Shown here: positions 9,046-18,657 of the stretch, in pieces | Layout of the letters: each line of letters starts with the position of its first letter | Position numbering within the stretch: position 1 is the first letter of the stretch | Source of the DNA: Kerstersia gyiorum | GTDB taxonomy: Bacteria; Pseudomonadota; Gammaproteobacteria; Burkholderiales; Burkholderiaceae_B | Length of the DNA: 64,000 bases | Reading direction: 5' to 3' | Assembly (NCBI RefSeq): GCF_004216755.1 | Contig: NZ_SGWZ01000004.1 | Span: forward strand, 80,059-144,058 | Position numbers and translations under genes: made by a program | The notes under the pieces: generated by a model | The model's input: the letters and a program-made list of their open reading frames with translations, nothing else | Databases searched by the model: none | Told to the model about the DNA's origin: nothing

Positions 9046-10824
9046 GTGGTCGCTGTCAAAAAATCTCTTCCGCGCCGCCAGTTTGACGTTGTCGTCGTGG
9101 GTGCCGGCGGCGCCGGCATGCGCTGTTCCCTGCAACTTGCACAGGCGGGCCTGTCCGTGGCCGTGCTGTCCAAGGTTTTTCCAACCCGCTCGCATACCGT
9201 TGCTGCCCAAGGCGGCGTCAGCGCTTCGCTGGGCAATATGAGCGAAGACAACTGGTACTGGCACATGTACGACACCGTCAAGGGGTCGGATTGGCTGGGC
9301 GACCAGGATGCCATCGAGTTCATGTGCCGTGAGGCTCCTCACGCCGTGTACGAAATGGAACACTTCGGCATGCCTTTCGACCGCAACCCGGACGGCACCA
9401 TTTACCAGCGTCCGTTCGGCGGGCATACGGCCAACTTCGGTGAAAAGCCGGTGCAACGCGCCTGTGCCGCCGCTGACCGTACCGGTCACGCACTGCTGCA
9501 TACGCTGTACCAGCGCAACGTTTCGGCCCGCACCCAGTTTTTCGTGGAATGGATGGCGCTGGACCTGATCCGCAACGACGAAGGCGATGTCCTCGGCGTG
9601 ACTGCGCTGGAAATGGAAACCGGCGAAATCTACATCCTGGAAGCCAAGACCACGGTGCTGGCCACCGGTGGCGCCGGCCGTATCTGGGCTGCGTCGACCA
9701 ACGCCTTCATCAATACTGGTGACGGCCTGGGCATGGCGGCACGTGCCGGCATACCGCTGCAGGATATGGAATTCTGGCAATTCCACCCGACTGGCGTGGC
9801 CGGCGCAGGCGTGCTGATTACCGAAGGCGTGCGTGGCGAAGGCGGCATCCTGCTGAACAAGGATGGCGAACGCTTCATGGAGCGCTATGCGCCCACGCTG
9901 AAGGATCTGGCGCCGCGTGACTTCGTGTCACGCTCGATGGACCAGGAAATCAAGGAAGGTCGCGGCTGTGGCCCCGATGGCAGCTACGTGGTGCTCAAGC
10001 TCGACCACCTGGGCGCTGACGTCATCAAGAAGCGCTTGCCTTCGATCCGCGATATCGCCATCAAGTTCGCCAATGTCGATCCGATCAAGGAACCGATTCC
10101 GGTCGTTCCTACCATCCACTACCAGATGGGCGGTATTCCGACCAACTTCTATGGCCAGGTGATGGATCGCAAGAACGGCGAGAACCAGGTCGTCAACGGC
10201 CTGTACGCCATCGGCGAATGCGCCGCGACTTCCGTGCACGGCGCCAACCGCCTGGGTACGAACTCGCTGCTCGATCTGATCGTGTTTGGCCGTGCTGCCG
10301 GCAACCACATCGTGGCCGCGCACCCGGAACGCCAGCATGCGCACAAACCGCTGGCGATGGAATCGGTCGACGCTTCGATGGCGCGTGTCGATGCCATCGA
10401 ATCGCGTACCGGCGGCGAGCCGACGCAGGAAGTGGGCAATGCCATCCGTATGTCCATGCAGCATCACTGCGGCGTGTTCCGCACGTTGGAACTGCTGGAA
10501 GAGGGCGTGGGACAGATCGCCGAACTGAACGAGCGTGCCAAGCACATTTCGTTCAAGGACAAGTCCAAGGTCTTCAATACCGCCCGCGTCGAGGCACTGG
10601 AACTGTCCAACATGATCGAAGTGGCCCGCGCCACCATCCTGTCGGCTTCCAAGCGTACCGAAAGCCGTGGCGCGCATGCCCTGGATGACTTCCCCACCCG
10701 CGACGACGAAAACTGGCTGCGCCATACGCTGTGGTACTCCGCGACCAACAGCCTGGAGTACAAGCCGGTGCAGATGAAGCCCCTGACCGTCGACTCCTTC
10801 CCGCCCAAGGCGCGTACCTTCTAA
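9046..10824 (+). CDS. sdhA: Succinate dehydrogenase flavoprotein subunit
   Basis: The 592-residue catalytic subunit oxidises succinate to fumarate. The FAD-binding motif is VVVGAGGAGMR (17-26). The covalent FAD His is His50 in TRSHTVAAQGG. Substrate-site residues lie in FHPTGVAGAGVLITEGVRGEGG and the later IPTNFYGQV and ANRLGTNSLLDL segments. It starts with GTG three bases after the sdhD stop. Confidence 0.97.
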   Translation: MVAVKKSLPRRQFDVVVVGAGGAGMRCSLQLAQAGLSVAVLSKVFPTRSHTVAAQGGVSASLGNMSEDNWYWHMYDTVKGSDWLGDQDAIEFMCREAPHAVYEMEHFGMPFDRNPDGTIYQRPFGGHTANFGEKPVQRACAAADRTGHALLHTLYQRNVSARTQFFVEWMALDLIRNDEGDVLGVTALEMETGEIYILEAKTTVLATGGAGRIWAASTNAFINTGDGLGMAARAGIPLQDMEFWQFHPTGVAGAGVLITEGVRGEGGILLNKDGERFMERYAPTLKDLAPRDFVSRSMDQEIKEGRGCGPDGSYVVLKLDHLGADVIKKRLPSIRDIAIKFANVDPIKEPIPVVPTIHYQMGGIPTNFYGQVMDRKNGENQVVNGLYAIGECAATSVHGANRLGTNSLLDLIVFGRAAGNHIVAAHPERQHAHKPLAMESVDASMARVDAIESRTGGEPTQEVGNAIRMSMQHHCGVFRTLELLEEGVGQIAELNERAKHISFKDKSKVFNTARVEALELSNMIEVARATILSASKRTESRGAHALDDFPTRDDENWLRHTLWYSATNSLEYKPVQMKPLTVDSFPPKARTF

Positions 10825-10837
10825 GCAGGACCCAGTC

Positions 10838-11554
10838 ATGAGCACCAAACGTATCGTTAAGTTCGAAATCTACCGCTACGATCCGGACAAGGATGAGCGT
10901 CCGTACATGCAGAAGCTGGAGGTGGAGCTGCTGCCCACCGACAAGATGCTGCTGGACGCCATCATCCGCATCAAGAACTCGGTGGACGACAGCCTGGCCC
11001 TGCGCCGCTCCTGCCGTGAAGGCGTGTGCGGTTCGGACGCCATGAACATCAATGGCAAGAATGGCCTGGCCTGTACGACCAACCTGCGCGACCTGAAGGA
11101 ACCCATCGTTCTGCGGCCGCTGCCGGGTCTGCCGGTTATCCGTGATCTGATCGTCGATATGACGCACTTCTTCAATCAGTATCACTCGATCCGGCCGTAC
11201 TTGATCAATGACACCCCCCCGCCCGAGCGCGAGCGTCTGCAGACGCCCGAAGCCCGCGAAGAGCTGGACGGCCTGTACGAGTGCATTCTGTGCGCCTGCT
11301 GCTCGACGTCCTGCCCCTCGTTCTGGTGGAACCCCGACAAGTTCGTCGGTCCTGCCGGGCTGCTGGCGGCCTACCGCTTCATTGCGGACAGCCGTGACGA
11401 AGCGACCGGTTCGCGCCTGGACAATCTGGAAGACCCGTATCGCCTGTTCCGATGCCACACCATCATGAACTGTGTCGATGTCTGTCCGAAGGGTTTGAAC
11501 CCGACGCGCGCTATCGGAAAAATCAAAGAATTGATGGTGCGTCGCGCTGTCTGA
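10838..11554 (+). CDS. sdhB: Succinate dehydrogenase iron-sulfur subunit
   Basis: The 238-residue subunit carries electrons from FAD to quinone. The [2Fe-2S] ligands are in SCREGVCGSDAMNINGKNGLAC, where Asp replaces one Cys as in E. coli SdhB. The [4Fe-4S] and [3Fe-4S] ligands are in CILCACCSTSCPSFWW and CHTIMNCVDVCPKGLNP. It lies 13 bp downstream of sdhA in the same operon. Confidence 0.97.
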   Translation: MSTKRIVKFEIYRYDPDKDERPYMQKLEVELLPTDKMLLDAIIRIKNSVDDSLALRRSCREGVCGSDAMNINGKNGLACTTNLRDLKEPIVLRPLPGLPVIRDLIVDMTHFFNQYHSIRPYLINDTPPPERERLQTPEAREELDGLYECILCACCSTSCPSFWWNPDKFVGPAGLLAAYRFIADSRDEATGSRLDNLEDPYRLFRCHTIMNCVDVCPKGLNPTRAIGKIKELMVRRAV

Positions 11555-11603
11555 CCGCTGTTAGGGTTGCGGCGTGCAGGGTTTTTTTAGGAAGGAAGGT
11601 TAG

Positions 11604-11864
11604 ATGTCAAAACTGACCGATCTGGATCGTGTTCGTCTGCGCTGGCGTGGCCGGCGCGGTATGCTGGAAAACGATCTGATAATCACCCGGTATCTGGACG
11701 CCTATGAGGCGGATCTGGACGATGAGGACGTTGCCGTGCTCACTCAGCTGTTCGAGCTGAGCGATAACGACCTGTTCGATCTGCTGCTGGCGCGCAGTGA
11801 ACCGGAGGGTGACCTTGACACGCCGCGCATGCATAAGGTCCTTGGCCTGATGCGCGCACTTTGA
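11604..11864 (+). CDS. sdhE: Succinate dehydrogenase assembly factor (FAD insertion)
   Basis: This 86-residue SdhE/YgfY-family protein has the diagnostic RRGMLENDLII motif (RGxxExD) that contacts SdhA during covalent flavinylation. It is acidic and all-helical. A GGAAGGAAGG ribosome site precedes the ATG. Its place between sdhB and gltA is the standard Burkholderiales arrangement. Confidence 0.93.
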   Translation: MSKLTDLDRVRLRWRGRRGMLENDLIITRYLDAYEADLDDEDVAVLTQLFELSDNDLFDLLLARSEPEGDLDTPRMHKVLGLMRAL

Positions 11865-11893
11865 TCATTCACTAAAGTAGAGGATGCATTGCA

Positions 11894-13192
11894 ATGAAAC
11901 TGTCCGACAAGAAGGCAACGCTAAGCTTTTCCGATGGTTCGGCTTCGGTTGAATTCCCTGTTTACCAGGGCACGGTTGGCCCGGATGTGATTGATATCCG
12001 TAAGCTCTACGGGCAAACGGGCATGTTCACGTATGATCCCGGTTTCCTTTCGACAGCATCTTGCTCGTCTGCCATCACTTACATCGACGGCGACAAGGGC
12101 GAGCTGCTGTATCGCGGCTACCCGATCGAGCAACTGGCCCAGAACTGCGACTTCCTGCAAGTCTGCTACCTGATCCTGAATGGCGAACTGCCCGACGAAA
12201 AGCAAAGCGCCGATTTCGACTACGCTGTAACGCACCATACCCTGGTACACGACCAGCTGCAGTTCTTCCTGCGTGGCTTCCGCCGCGACGCGCACCCGAT
12301 GGCCGTGCTGACGGGCCTGGTTGGTGCCTTGGCGGCGTTCTACCATGACTCCACCGACATCAACAATCCGGAGCATCGCCGCATTTCCGCGATCCGCCTG
12401 ATTGCCAAGATGCCGACGCTGGTCGCCATGGCGTACAAGTACTCCGTGGGCCAACCGCTGGCCTATCCGCGCAACGACCTGTCGTACACCGGCAATTTCC
12501 TGCGCATGATGTTCAGCAATCCGTGCGAAGACTACGTGGTCAACCCCGTCGTCGAGCGCGCTCTGGACCGCATCTTCATCCTGCACGCTGACCACGAACA
12601 GAATGCCTCGACTTCGACCGTGCGCCTGTGCGGTTCGTCGGGCACCAACCCGTTCGCAGCCATTGCCTCCGGCGTGGCTTGCCTGTGGGGTCCGGCTCAC
12701 GGCGGCGCCAACGAAGCTTGCCTGCAAATGCTCGAAGAGCTGCAAGCCAACGGCGGCGTGGCCAAGGTCGGTGAATTCATGGAAAAGGTCAAGGACAAGA
12801 ACTCGGGCGTGCGCCTGATGGGCTTTGGCCACCGTGTCTACAAGAACTACGATCCGCGCGCCAAGCTGATGCAGGAAACCTGCAAGGAAGTGCTGCAAGC
12901 ACTGGGCCTGGAGAACGACCCGCTGTTCAAGCTGGCCATGGAACTGGAGCGTATCGCTCTGGAAGATCCGTATTTCGTCGAGCGCAAGCTGTACCCGAAC
13001 GTGGACTTCTACTCGGGTATCGTCCAGCGCGCCATCGGTATTCCGACCTCGCTGTTCACGGCCATCTTCGCGCTGGCCCGTACCGTGGGCTGGATTGCCC
13101 AGTGGAACGAAATGATCTCCGATCCCGAATACAAGATCGGCCGTCCGCGCCAACTGTTCGTGGGGTCGCCCTCGCGTGACATCAAGGCTTAA
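11894..13192 (+). CDS. gltA: Citrate synthase
   Basis: The 432-residue type II (hexameric, Gram-negative) citrate synthase condenses oxaloacetate with acetyl-CoA. The catalytic residues are present: His in GPAHGGANEACL, His in MGFGHRVYKNYDPRA and Asp in YPNVDFYSGIV. It is the last gene of the sdh operon and is followed at once by an intrinsic terminator. Confidence 0.97.
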   Translation: MKLSDKKATLSFSDGSASVEFPVYQGTVGPDVIDIRKLYGQTGMFTYDPGFLSTASCSSAITYIDGDKGELLYRGYPIEQLAQNCDFLQVCYLILNGELPDEKQSADFDYAVTHHTLVHDQLQFFLRGFRRDAHPMAVLTGLVGALAAFYHDSTDINNPEHRRISAIRLIAKMPTLVAMAYKYSVGQPLAYPRNDLSYTGNFLRMMFSNPCEDYVVNPVVERALDRIFILHADHEQNASTSTVRLCGSSGTNPFAAIASGVACLWGPAHGGANEACLQMLEELQANGGVAKVGEFMEKVKDKNSGVRLMGFGHRVYKNYDPRAKLMQETCKEVLQALGLENDPLFKLAMELERIALEDPYFVERKLYPNVDFYSGIVQRAIGIPTSLFTAIFALARTVGWIAQWNEMISDPEYKIGRPRQLFVGSPSRDIKA

Positions 13193-13252
13193 TGGCTGGC
13201 AGCCGTTGAGCGGATGCGGCGGCAGCATCCTCGCCAGCCGTATCTGAATGAT

Positions 13253-13281
13253 CCCCGTGTCTTTGGCACGGGGTTTTTTTT
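13253..13281 (+). terminator. Intrinsic terminator of the sdh-gltA operon
   Basis: A 7-bp stem CCCCGTG / CACGGGG (13253-13259 and 13267-13273) with a 7-base loop is followed by eight Ts. It lies 60 bp after the gltA stop. Confidence 0.88.
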
Positions 13282-13283
13282 GC

Positions 13284-14465
13284 CTATTCGTTGCCGGTGA
13301 ATGGCTTTGAGCGCAGGGCCAGTAGCAGGGCGGCGGCGGCAAATCCAGCCGCCAGCCAGAGATTGCCGGCGAGGCCCAGCCTGTCCACGCTGTGGCCGCC
13401 GGCCCAGGAACCCAATGCAATGCCGATATTGAACACGCTCACATAGAGCGCGGCGGCAATTTCCACGGCCCTGGGAGCGGCTTTCATCATCCAGGTCATT
13501 AAACCGACAGAGACGCCGCCGTAGGCCAGGCCCCAGGCCAGCAGCAGGATAGCCCCGCCGGCCGGCGTGTGGCCCAGGCCCAGGAACAACAGGGGCGCGG
13601 CCAGCAGGCCCATGGCGATTGCTGCCACAGTTGCCCTGGTATGGCGCGCGGCATGCATGCCCGCGAGGAAGTTGCCAGCCACGCCGGCAACGCCATAGGC
13701 GAAAAGCAGCATGCCTATCCATTGCGAATCGAACGCTGGGAATGTCAGCAGCAAGGGGCGCACGAAGGTGAAGGCGATGAAGTGGCCGGCCACCAGCAAA
13801 AGTGTCAACAGCAGCCCGGTACGCAACTGCCGGTTGTGCCATTGCGCTCGGAAATGTCGCAAGGCCGTGGAACCGGAGACTGGCAGGGCGGGCAGGACAG
13901 CGCCATGCAAGACCAGTACCAGTCCGCTGAACAGTGCCATGCTGCCGAAGGCCCAGCGCCAGCCGGCAAGCTCGCCGATCATCGCCCCCAGCGGTACGCC
14001 CAGCACGGACGCCGCAGCCACACCGCCGAAAATGACAGAAGTGGCGAGGCCAAGGGCATGGCCTGGGACCAGCCGCGCCGCCAGCCCGCCAGCGATGGCC
14101 CAGATGCCGCCGATACAGAAACCGAGCAGTGCGCGGGCCGCCAGCATCCCGCCCAGGTTTATCGCCAGCGCCGAGGTCAGGTTGGCCAGTGCCAGCAAGG
14201 CCAGCAGGCCGCACAGGATCTTGCGCCTGTCCAGATTGCCCGAGACGATGACAACCAAGGGAGAGAAGCCGGCGGCCAGCAACGCGGGCAGGGACATCAT
14301 CAGGCCGGCCCTGCCGTTGGACGTGCCCAGGTCGGCGGCGATGGCATCCAGCAGGCCTACCGGCAGCATTTCCGTGCTCACGACCGAGAACGTGGCAAGG
14401 CCCACGGCAATAACTGCCAGCCAGGCGCGCCGGGACGTGGCATGGGTATCAGGCGCGAGATTCAT
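13284..14465 (-). CDS. MFS efflux transporter, DHA1 type
   Basis: This 393-residue protein has 12 predicted membrane helices and MFS motif A in SGNLDRRKILCGL. The N-terminal VSTEMLPVGLLDAIAADLGTS segment resembles the AraJ/NepI/sugar-efflux branch of DHA1. The substrate is not predictable. It lies 49 bp downstream of another MFS gene on the same strand, so the two probably form one transcript controlled by the TetR gene at 15890. Confidence 0.85.
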   Translation of the reverse strand: MNLAPDTHATSRRAWLAVIAVGLATFSVVSTEMLPVGLLDAIAADLGTSNGRAGLMMSLPALLAAGFSPLVVIVSGNLDRRKILCGLLALLALANLTSALAINLGGMLAARALLGFCIGGIWAIAGGLAARLVPGHALGLATSVIFGGVAAASVLGVPLGAMIGELAGWRWAFGSMALFSGLVLVLHGAVLPALPVSGSTALRHFRAQWHNRQLRTGLLLTLLLVAGHFIAFTFVRPLLLTFPAFDSQWIGMLLFAYGVAGVAGNFLAGMHAARHTRATVAAIAMGLLAAPLLFLGLGHTPAGGAILLLAWGLAYGGVSVGLMTWMMKAAPRAVEIAAALYVSVFNIGIALGSWAGGHSVDRLGLAGNLWLAAGFAAAALLLALRSKPFTGNE

Positions 14466-14513
14466 GGCTGGTAACCTTGAAATGAGCAGTCAAAGAGGAA
14501 AAGGCATGCAGGG

Positions 14514-15755
14514 TTATGGCTTGCAATGCTCCAGCGTGGAGTCAGGGGCGACAGCAGGGGCGACTGCCGGGGTGGCTATCCGCAGGCGCTGATGGCCGCG
14601 CAAGGCTGCCAGCAGCACCACGGTTGCTGCGCCGAGTGCGACCAGGAGGCCAGCCCGGGCACCATGTTCATCGACCAACTGGCCGGCGGCTGCGGCACCC
14701 ATCGCAACTCCGATGTTGAGGCCGGCCAGCAGCCATGTCATGCCTTCGGTAAGGCGTTGTTCCGGTACCAGCCGTTCCACCAGCGACATGGCAACGATCA
14801 TGGTTGGGGCGAAGAACAGGCCGGCTATCCATACCGCAGCGGCCAGCATGGGAATACTATTTGCCAGCAGCAGAGGCAGCGTTGTGGCCGCCGTTGCCAG
14901 ACCGCCCAGCAGCAATAGGCGGTGCAACGGGGCGGACAGCTTCAGCGCACCGAAGCCGAGCCCGGCCAGGCAGGACCCCAGGGCATAGGCGGACAGGATC
15001 AGGCTCGCCGCAGCCGGCTGGCCCAGCTGTGCGGCAAAGGCCACGCTCACGATATCGACAGTGCCGACTATCGCCCCCATTGCCATCATCATGAGCACCA
15101 GCAGTTGTACCGGCGTCTGGCGGATGACCGATCGCACTGCGCCGTACGTGGCCTGCTGCGGATTCACGGGAGGCTCTGTGCCACGTTGCACGACCAGGGC
15201 TGATACACCTAGTGCCAGCACAAGTGCAGCTGCCATCAGGCCAGCCTGTGGCAGCACGGCAACGGACAAGCCTACCGATAGCGGCGGTCCGGCAATGAAA
15301 GTCACTTCGTCCAGTACGGTTTCCAGTGAATAGGCGGTTTGCAGCCTGGGCTGGCCACGGTAAAGCACCGACCAGCGGGCCCGCACCATGGCCGACAGGC
15401 TGGGCATGAAGCCGGCCAGCAGCGCGCCGGCAAAGAGTGGCCAAACGGCATGAGAATGCCAGGAGGCTGCGATCAGGAGCAGGAGCCCGACGCTGCTGAC
15501 TGCCGTGGCGGCGGGCAGGACGCGGCTTTGCCCATGCCTGTCGACCAGGCGGGATATCTGGGGCGAAACCAGGGCGTAGGCCAGCACGAACGTGGCGGAG
15601 ACGGCACCTGCCAGCGCGTAGCTGCCACGCAATTGTGACAGCATGGTGATGATGCAGATGCCCGTCATGGGCAGGGGAATTCGTGCCAACAGGCCAGCCA
15701 GGACAAAGCCACGGCTGCCGGGCGCATTGAAAAGTTCTCGATAGGGGTTGGCCAT
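14514..15755 (-). CDS. MFS transporter, first gene of the TetR-controlled pair
   Basis: A 413-residue MFS protein with 12 hydrophobic segments and motif A in RLVDRHGQSRVLPAA. The start at ATG 15755 (MANPYRELF) is chosen because the in-frame sequence farther upstream runs through the operator region and looks non-coding. It is divergent from the TetR gene, with two operator copies between them. Export of a toxic compound that also induces the TetR protein is the usual logic; the compound is unknown. Confidence 0.85.
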   Translation of the reverse strand: MANPYRELFNAPGSRGFVLAGLLARIPLPMTGICIITMLSQLRGSYALAGAVSATFVLAYALVSPQISRLVDRHGQSRVLPAATAVSSVGLLLLIAASWHSHAVWPLFAGALLAGFMPSLSAMVRARWSVLYRGQPRLQTAYSLETVLDEVTFIAGPPLSVGLSVAVLPQAGLMAAALVLALGVSALVVQRGTEPPVNPQQATYGAVRSVIRQTPVQLLVLMMMAMGAIVGTVDIVSVAFAAQLGQPAAASLILSAYALGSCLAGLGFGALKLSAPLHRLLLLGGLATAATTLPLLLANSIPMLAAAVWIAGLFFAPTMIVAMSLVERLVPEQRLTEGMTWLLAGLNIGVAMGAAAAGQLVDEHGARAGLLVALGAATVVLLAALRGHQRLRIATPAVAPAVAPDSTLEHCKP

Positions 15756-15807
15756 CTTGTTTCTCTGAAGGCGCCGCTTGCCTGGGGGGGACGGTACGGC
15801 GAAAATA

Positions 15808-15853
15808 CATACGTAGCGTATGAATGTGATCATATATTCATACGCAGTGTATG
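15808..15853. promoter_or_regulatory. Two 15-bp operators between MFS and TetR genes
   Basis: CATACGTAGCGTATG (15808-15822) and CATACGCAGTGTATG (15839-15853) are two copies of an almost perfect palindrome. They are spaced 31 bp start to start, about three helical turns. They sit between the divergent MFS and TetR starts and are the likely TetR binding sites. Confidence 0.8.
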
Positions 15854-15889
15854 TAAATAAACATTCAATGTGTATGTAAAGGGGATGTG

Positions 15890-16510
15890 ATGGTTCGTCG
15901 CACACGTGCTGAAATGGAAGAAACCAGGGTGATACTGCTGGTCACTGCCCGTCGGGTGTTCGGCGAAGACGGCTACGCGGATGCGTCAATGGATGACCTG
16001 ACCGCCAGGGCCGGGTTGACCCGGGGAGCGCTGTACCATCATTTCGGTGACAAAAAGGGACTGCTGGCGGCAGTGGTCATGCAGATCGACGCCGAGATGG
16101 ATGCGCGCCTGCAAGCGATTTCAGATGGGGCCGAGGATGACTGGGCAGGGTTTTGCAAGCGATGCCGCGCCTACCTGAAAATGGCGCTGGAGCCGGAAAT
16201 CCAGCGCATCGTGCTACGCGATGCGCGCGCCGTACTGGGTGGCGCCACGCCGGAGGCGCAAGGGCACTGCGTGAGCTCCATGCAGAAGATCATAGACAGG
16301 CTCATGCAGCAGGGAGTGGTGGCGCAGGCTGATGCGCAGGCGCTGGCATCCATGATTTATGGCAGCCTGGCCGAAGCCGCGTTCTGGATCGCGGATGCCG
16401 AAGATGGCAGTCAACGCTTGCAACAGGCCACGCAGGCGTTGGAATTATTGTTGCGCGGATTGCTGGCCGAGCCTGGGTCCGAGGGGCGAAGGGTTAATTC
16501 GGCTGGCTAG
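15890..16510 (+). CDS. TetR-family repressor of the adjacent MFS pumps
   Basis: A 206-residue regulator with a classic TetR helix-turn-helix: ARRVFGEDGYADASMDDLTARAGLTRGALYHHFGDKKGLLAAV. The effector domain belongs to the AcrR/TtgR-like group by length and pattern. I start at ATG 15890 with AAAGGGG upstream; the preceding in-frame GTG at 15887 is less well spaced. It faces the two MFS genes across twin palindromes. Confidence 0.9.
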   Translation: MVRRTRAEMEETRVILLVTARRVFGEDGYADASMDDLTARAGLTRGALYHHFGDKKGLLAAVVMQIDAEMDARLQAISDGAEDDWAGFCKRCRAYLKMALEPEIQRIVLRDARAVLGGATPEAQGHCVSSMQKIIDRLMQQGVVAQADAQALASMIYGSLAEAAFWIADAEDGSQRLQQATQALELLLRGLLAEPGSEGRRVNSAG

Positions 16511-16614
16511 GCGACGCGGCTGGCAGGCAACCTGGCAGCCCGGCGACAAGATGGTCCGGTGGCCCGATGACCCGGTGGCGTGGGCCGAAGTGGCTAGTGC
16601 TGGTGGCAAGCAAC

Positions 16615-17943
16615 CTAATCTATTTCCGTTGCGCCTGCATCCAGGATCTGGCGCAGTTGCGTCAAGGCTTGGCGCAGCGTCTCTGGTGGCGGGGCCGACA
16701 GGGCGAGGCGCACGGCGTTCGGCGAGTGTCCGCTGGCGATGGCAAAGGCGCTGCCCGGCGCAATGGCGATGCCTTGCCGGGCGGCGGCGGCGACCAGGTT
16801 TTCTGCACGCCAGCCAGCGGGCAAGGGCAGCCACAAGTGATAGGCGCGCGGGTCTCCTGCCGGCGCCAGGCCGGCAAGCGCCTGGCGTGCGATTTCCTGC
16901 CGCATGGCGGCGTCTGCACGCTTGAGCGCGGCAATCTGCCGGGCGCTGCCGTCGGACATCAATTGCAGGCCCAGGGCGAGAGGAAAGCCGGCTGCCGCCA
17001 CGCCGCCAGCGCGTATGCTGGCGGCCAGCCGTGGCGCCAGGGCTGGTGGGGCTGATGCGAAGCCCAGCGTCAGGCCGGGTGCAATGCGCTTGGAGAAGCT
17101 GTCCACGTAGATGACTTGTTCAGGCGCATAAGCGGCAAGCGGTAGGTCATCGACAAGAAAGCGGTAGATAGCATCTTCGATGGCGGGTAAACCAGTGCTG
17201 GCCAGTACGGTTGCCACGGCCTGGCGCCGAGCCGTGTCCATATGGCAGCCCAAGGGGTTGTGCAGTGAAGGCTGCAGGTAGAGGCCATCGAGCGGCGTGG
17301 CTGCATGCGTCTGCAGGATGGCGTCGGGCACCAGGCCTTGGGCGTCGATGGCCAGCGGTACTAGCGTAATGCCCAGCTGGCTGGCCAGGCCCCGTATTCC
17401 CGGGTAGGACAGGGACTCCACGCCGATGCGGCCGCCCGGCGCAGCCAGTGCGCGCAGCGCGGCGGCAATGGCCTGCCGTCCGTTGCCGGTGAAAAAAATG
17501 CTGTCGTCCTGCGGTTGCCAGTGCGCTTGCGCCAGGAAAGCGGCAGCGATGCGGCGGGCCTGGGGCTTGGCGGCAGTGCCCACGGCCTGCAGGGCATGGC
17601 CGAACAGGCCGGCCTGGAGTATCCGGGCAGTGGCGTCGGCCAGCATGGTATTGGCCTGGGCCAGGACGGGAATGTTCATTTCGAGGTCTACGGAAGCCAG
17701 GCCTGGCTCCGACAGGGCAGGATGAGGCGCAGCCCAGGCGGGCCGGACATAGGTGCCGCGCCCGATCTCACCGCTGGTCAGTCCGCGGCGGGCGAGCTCG
17801 GCGTAGACGCGGCTCGCAGTGGAGGCGGCAATTCCGTGCCGGTCGGCAAAATCGCGCTGCGGCAACAGCCGGCTGCCGGGTGGCAGGCAGCCTGATGCGA
17901 TATCGGCGGCGATGGCATCGGCCAGCGTGCGGTAGTCCGTCAT
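16615..17943 (-). CDS. MocR-type regulator (GntR DNA-binding plus aminotransferase domain)
   Basis: A 442-residue MocR/PdxR-like protein. The N-terminal winged helix reads GSRLLPQRDFADRHGIAASTASRVYAELARRGLTSGEIGRGTYV. The C-terminal fold-type I domain has the PLP lysine in VDSFSKRIAPGLTLGF. The start at 17943 (MTDYRTLADAIAA) avoids running into the operator. It is divergent from a LysE exporter, so it probably senses an amino acid or amine through PLP and controls that exporter. Confidence 0.88.
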   Translation of the reverse strand: MTDYRTLADAIAADIASGCLPPGSRLLPQRDFADRHGIAASTASRVYAELARRGLTSGEIGRGTYVRPAWAAPHPALSEPGLASVDLEMNIPVLAQANTMLADATARILQAGLFGHALQAVGTAAKPQARRIAAAFLAQAHWQPQDDSIFFTGNGRQAIAAALRALAAPGGRIGVESLSYPGIRGLASQLGITLVPLAIDAQGLVPDAILQTHAATPLDGLYLQPSLHNPLGCHMDTARRQAVATVLASTGLPAIEDAIYRFLVDDLPLAAYAPEQVIYVDSFSKRIAPGLTLGFASAPPALAPRLAASIRAGGVAAAGFPLALGLQLMSDGSARQIAALKRADAAMRQEIARQALAGLAPAGDPRAYHLWLPLPAGWRAENLVAAAARQGIAIAPGSAFAIASGHSPNAVRLALSAPPPETLRQALTQLRQILDAGATEID

Positions 17944-17955
17944 GTCATTGCTCCG

Positions 17956-17997
17956 AGTGCAATATATCAATTGCACTGAATTATGCCTCAGTGCAAT
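17956..17997. promoter_or_regulatory. MocR operator: three AGTGCAAT sites
   Basis: AGTGCAAT (17956-17963) and its complement ATTGCACT (17970-17977) form an inverted repeat with 6 bp between. A further AGTGCAAT follows at 17990-17997. The mix of inverted and direct half-sites is typical of MocR regulators. The sites fill the gap between the MocR and LysE genes. Confidence 0.75.
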
Positions 17998-18024
17998 GAT
18001 GAGTCCTTTGCAGGAGTCACAACA

Positions 18025-18657
18025 ATGGTTTCCGCCAGCAATCTCGCGGCCTTTTCCCTGGTCGCCCTGGGCATGGTGATCACGCCAGGTCCAAACATGA
18101 TTTACCTGATCTCTCGTTCCATCGCCCAGGGACGGCGCGCGGGGCTGGTGTCGTTGTGCGGCGTGGTCATGGGTTTCTTCTTCTACCTGGTCTGTGCGGC
18201 TTGTGGCCTCACAGCGCTGCTGCTGGCCGTGCCATACGCCTATGCGCTGATACAGTGGGCGGGGGCGGCCTATCTGTTGTATCTGGCGTGGCAGGCCGTG
18301 CGGCCTGGAGGCAGTCCGGTATTCGCGATACGCGCGGATATGGTGCCAGACAGGCCGTGCAAGCTGTTCCTGATGGGGTTTGTGACGAATCTGCTCAATC
18401 CCAAGATCGCCGTTCTGTATCTGTCGTTGCTGCCGCAGTTCATGGACCCGGCCATGGGCGATCTGTTGCTGCAGGGCATGACGCTGGGGCTGGTGCAGAT
18501 TGCCATCAGCTTTTCGATCAATCTTGCCATCGTCTGTGCAGCCGGTTCGATCGCGGGTTGGCTTGCTTTGCGTCCGGGGTGGTTGCGGATGCAGCGCTGG
18601 TTGATGGCGGGAGTGTTGACGGCATTGGCGCTGCGGCTTGCGACGGAACGGCGCTAG
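18025..18657 (+). CDS. LysE/RhtB-family amino-acid exporter
   Basis: A 210-residue membrane protein with about six helices. The family motif is ALGMVITPGPNMIYLISRSIAQGRRAG, and GFVTNLLNPKIAVLYLSLLPQF is conserved. The start ATG 18025 has CAGGAG eight bases upstream; in-frame codons before it lie in the operator. It is divergently paired with a MocR regulator and probably exports an amino acid or analogue. Confidence 0.9.
   Translation: MVSASNLAAFSLVALGMVITPGPNMIYLISRSIAQGRRAGLVSLCGVVMGFFFYLVCAACGLTALLLAVPYAYALIQWAGAAYLLYLAWQAVRPGGSPVFAIRADMVPDRPCKLFLMGFVTNLLNPKIAVLYLSLLPQFMDPAMGDLLLQGMTLGLVQIAISFSINLAIVCAAGSIAGWLALRPGWLRMQRWLMAGVLTALALRLATERR

Noticed and set aside
8503..9786. Long minus-strand open frame across sdhC, sdhD and sdhA
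   Set aside because: It spans three genuine genes in antisense, with no ribosome site or domain.
11921..13420. A 499-codon minus-strand frame opposite gltA
   Set aside because: Antisense shadow of citrate synthase that also crosses the gltA terminator.
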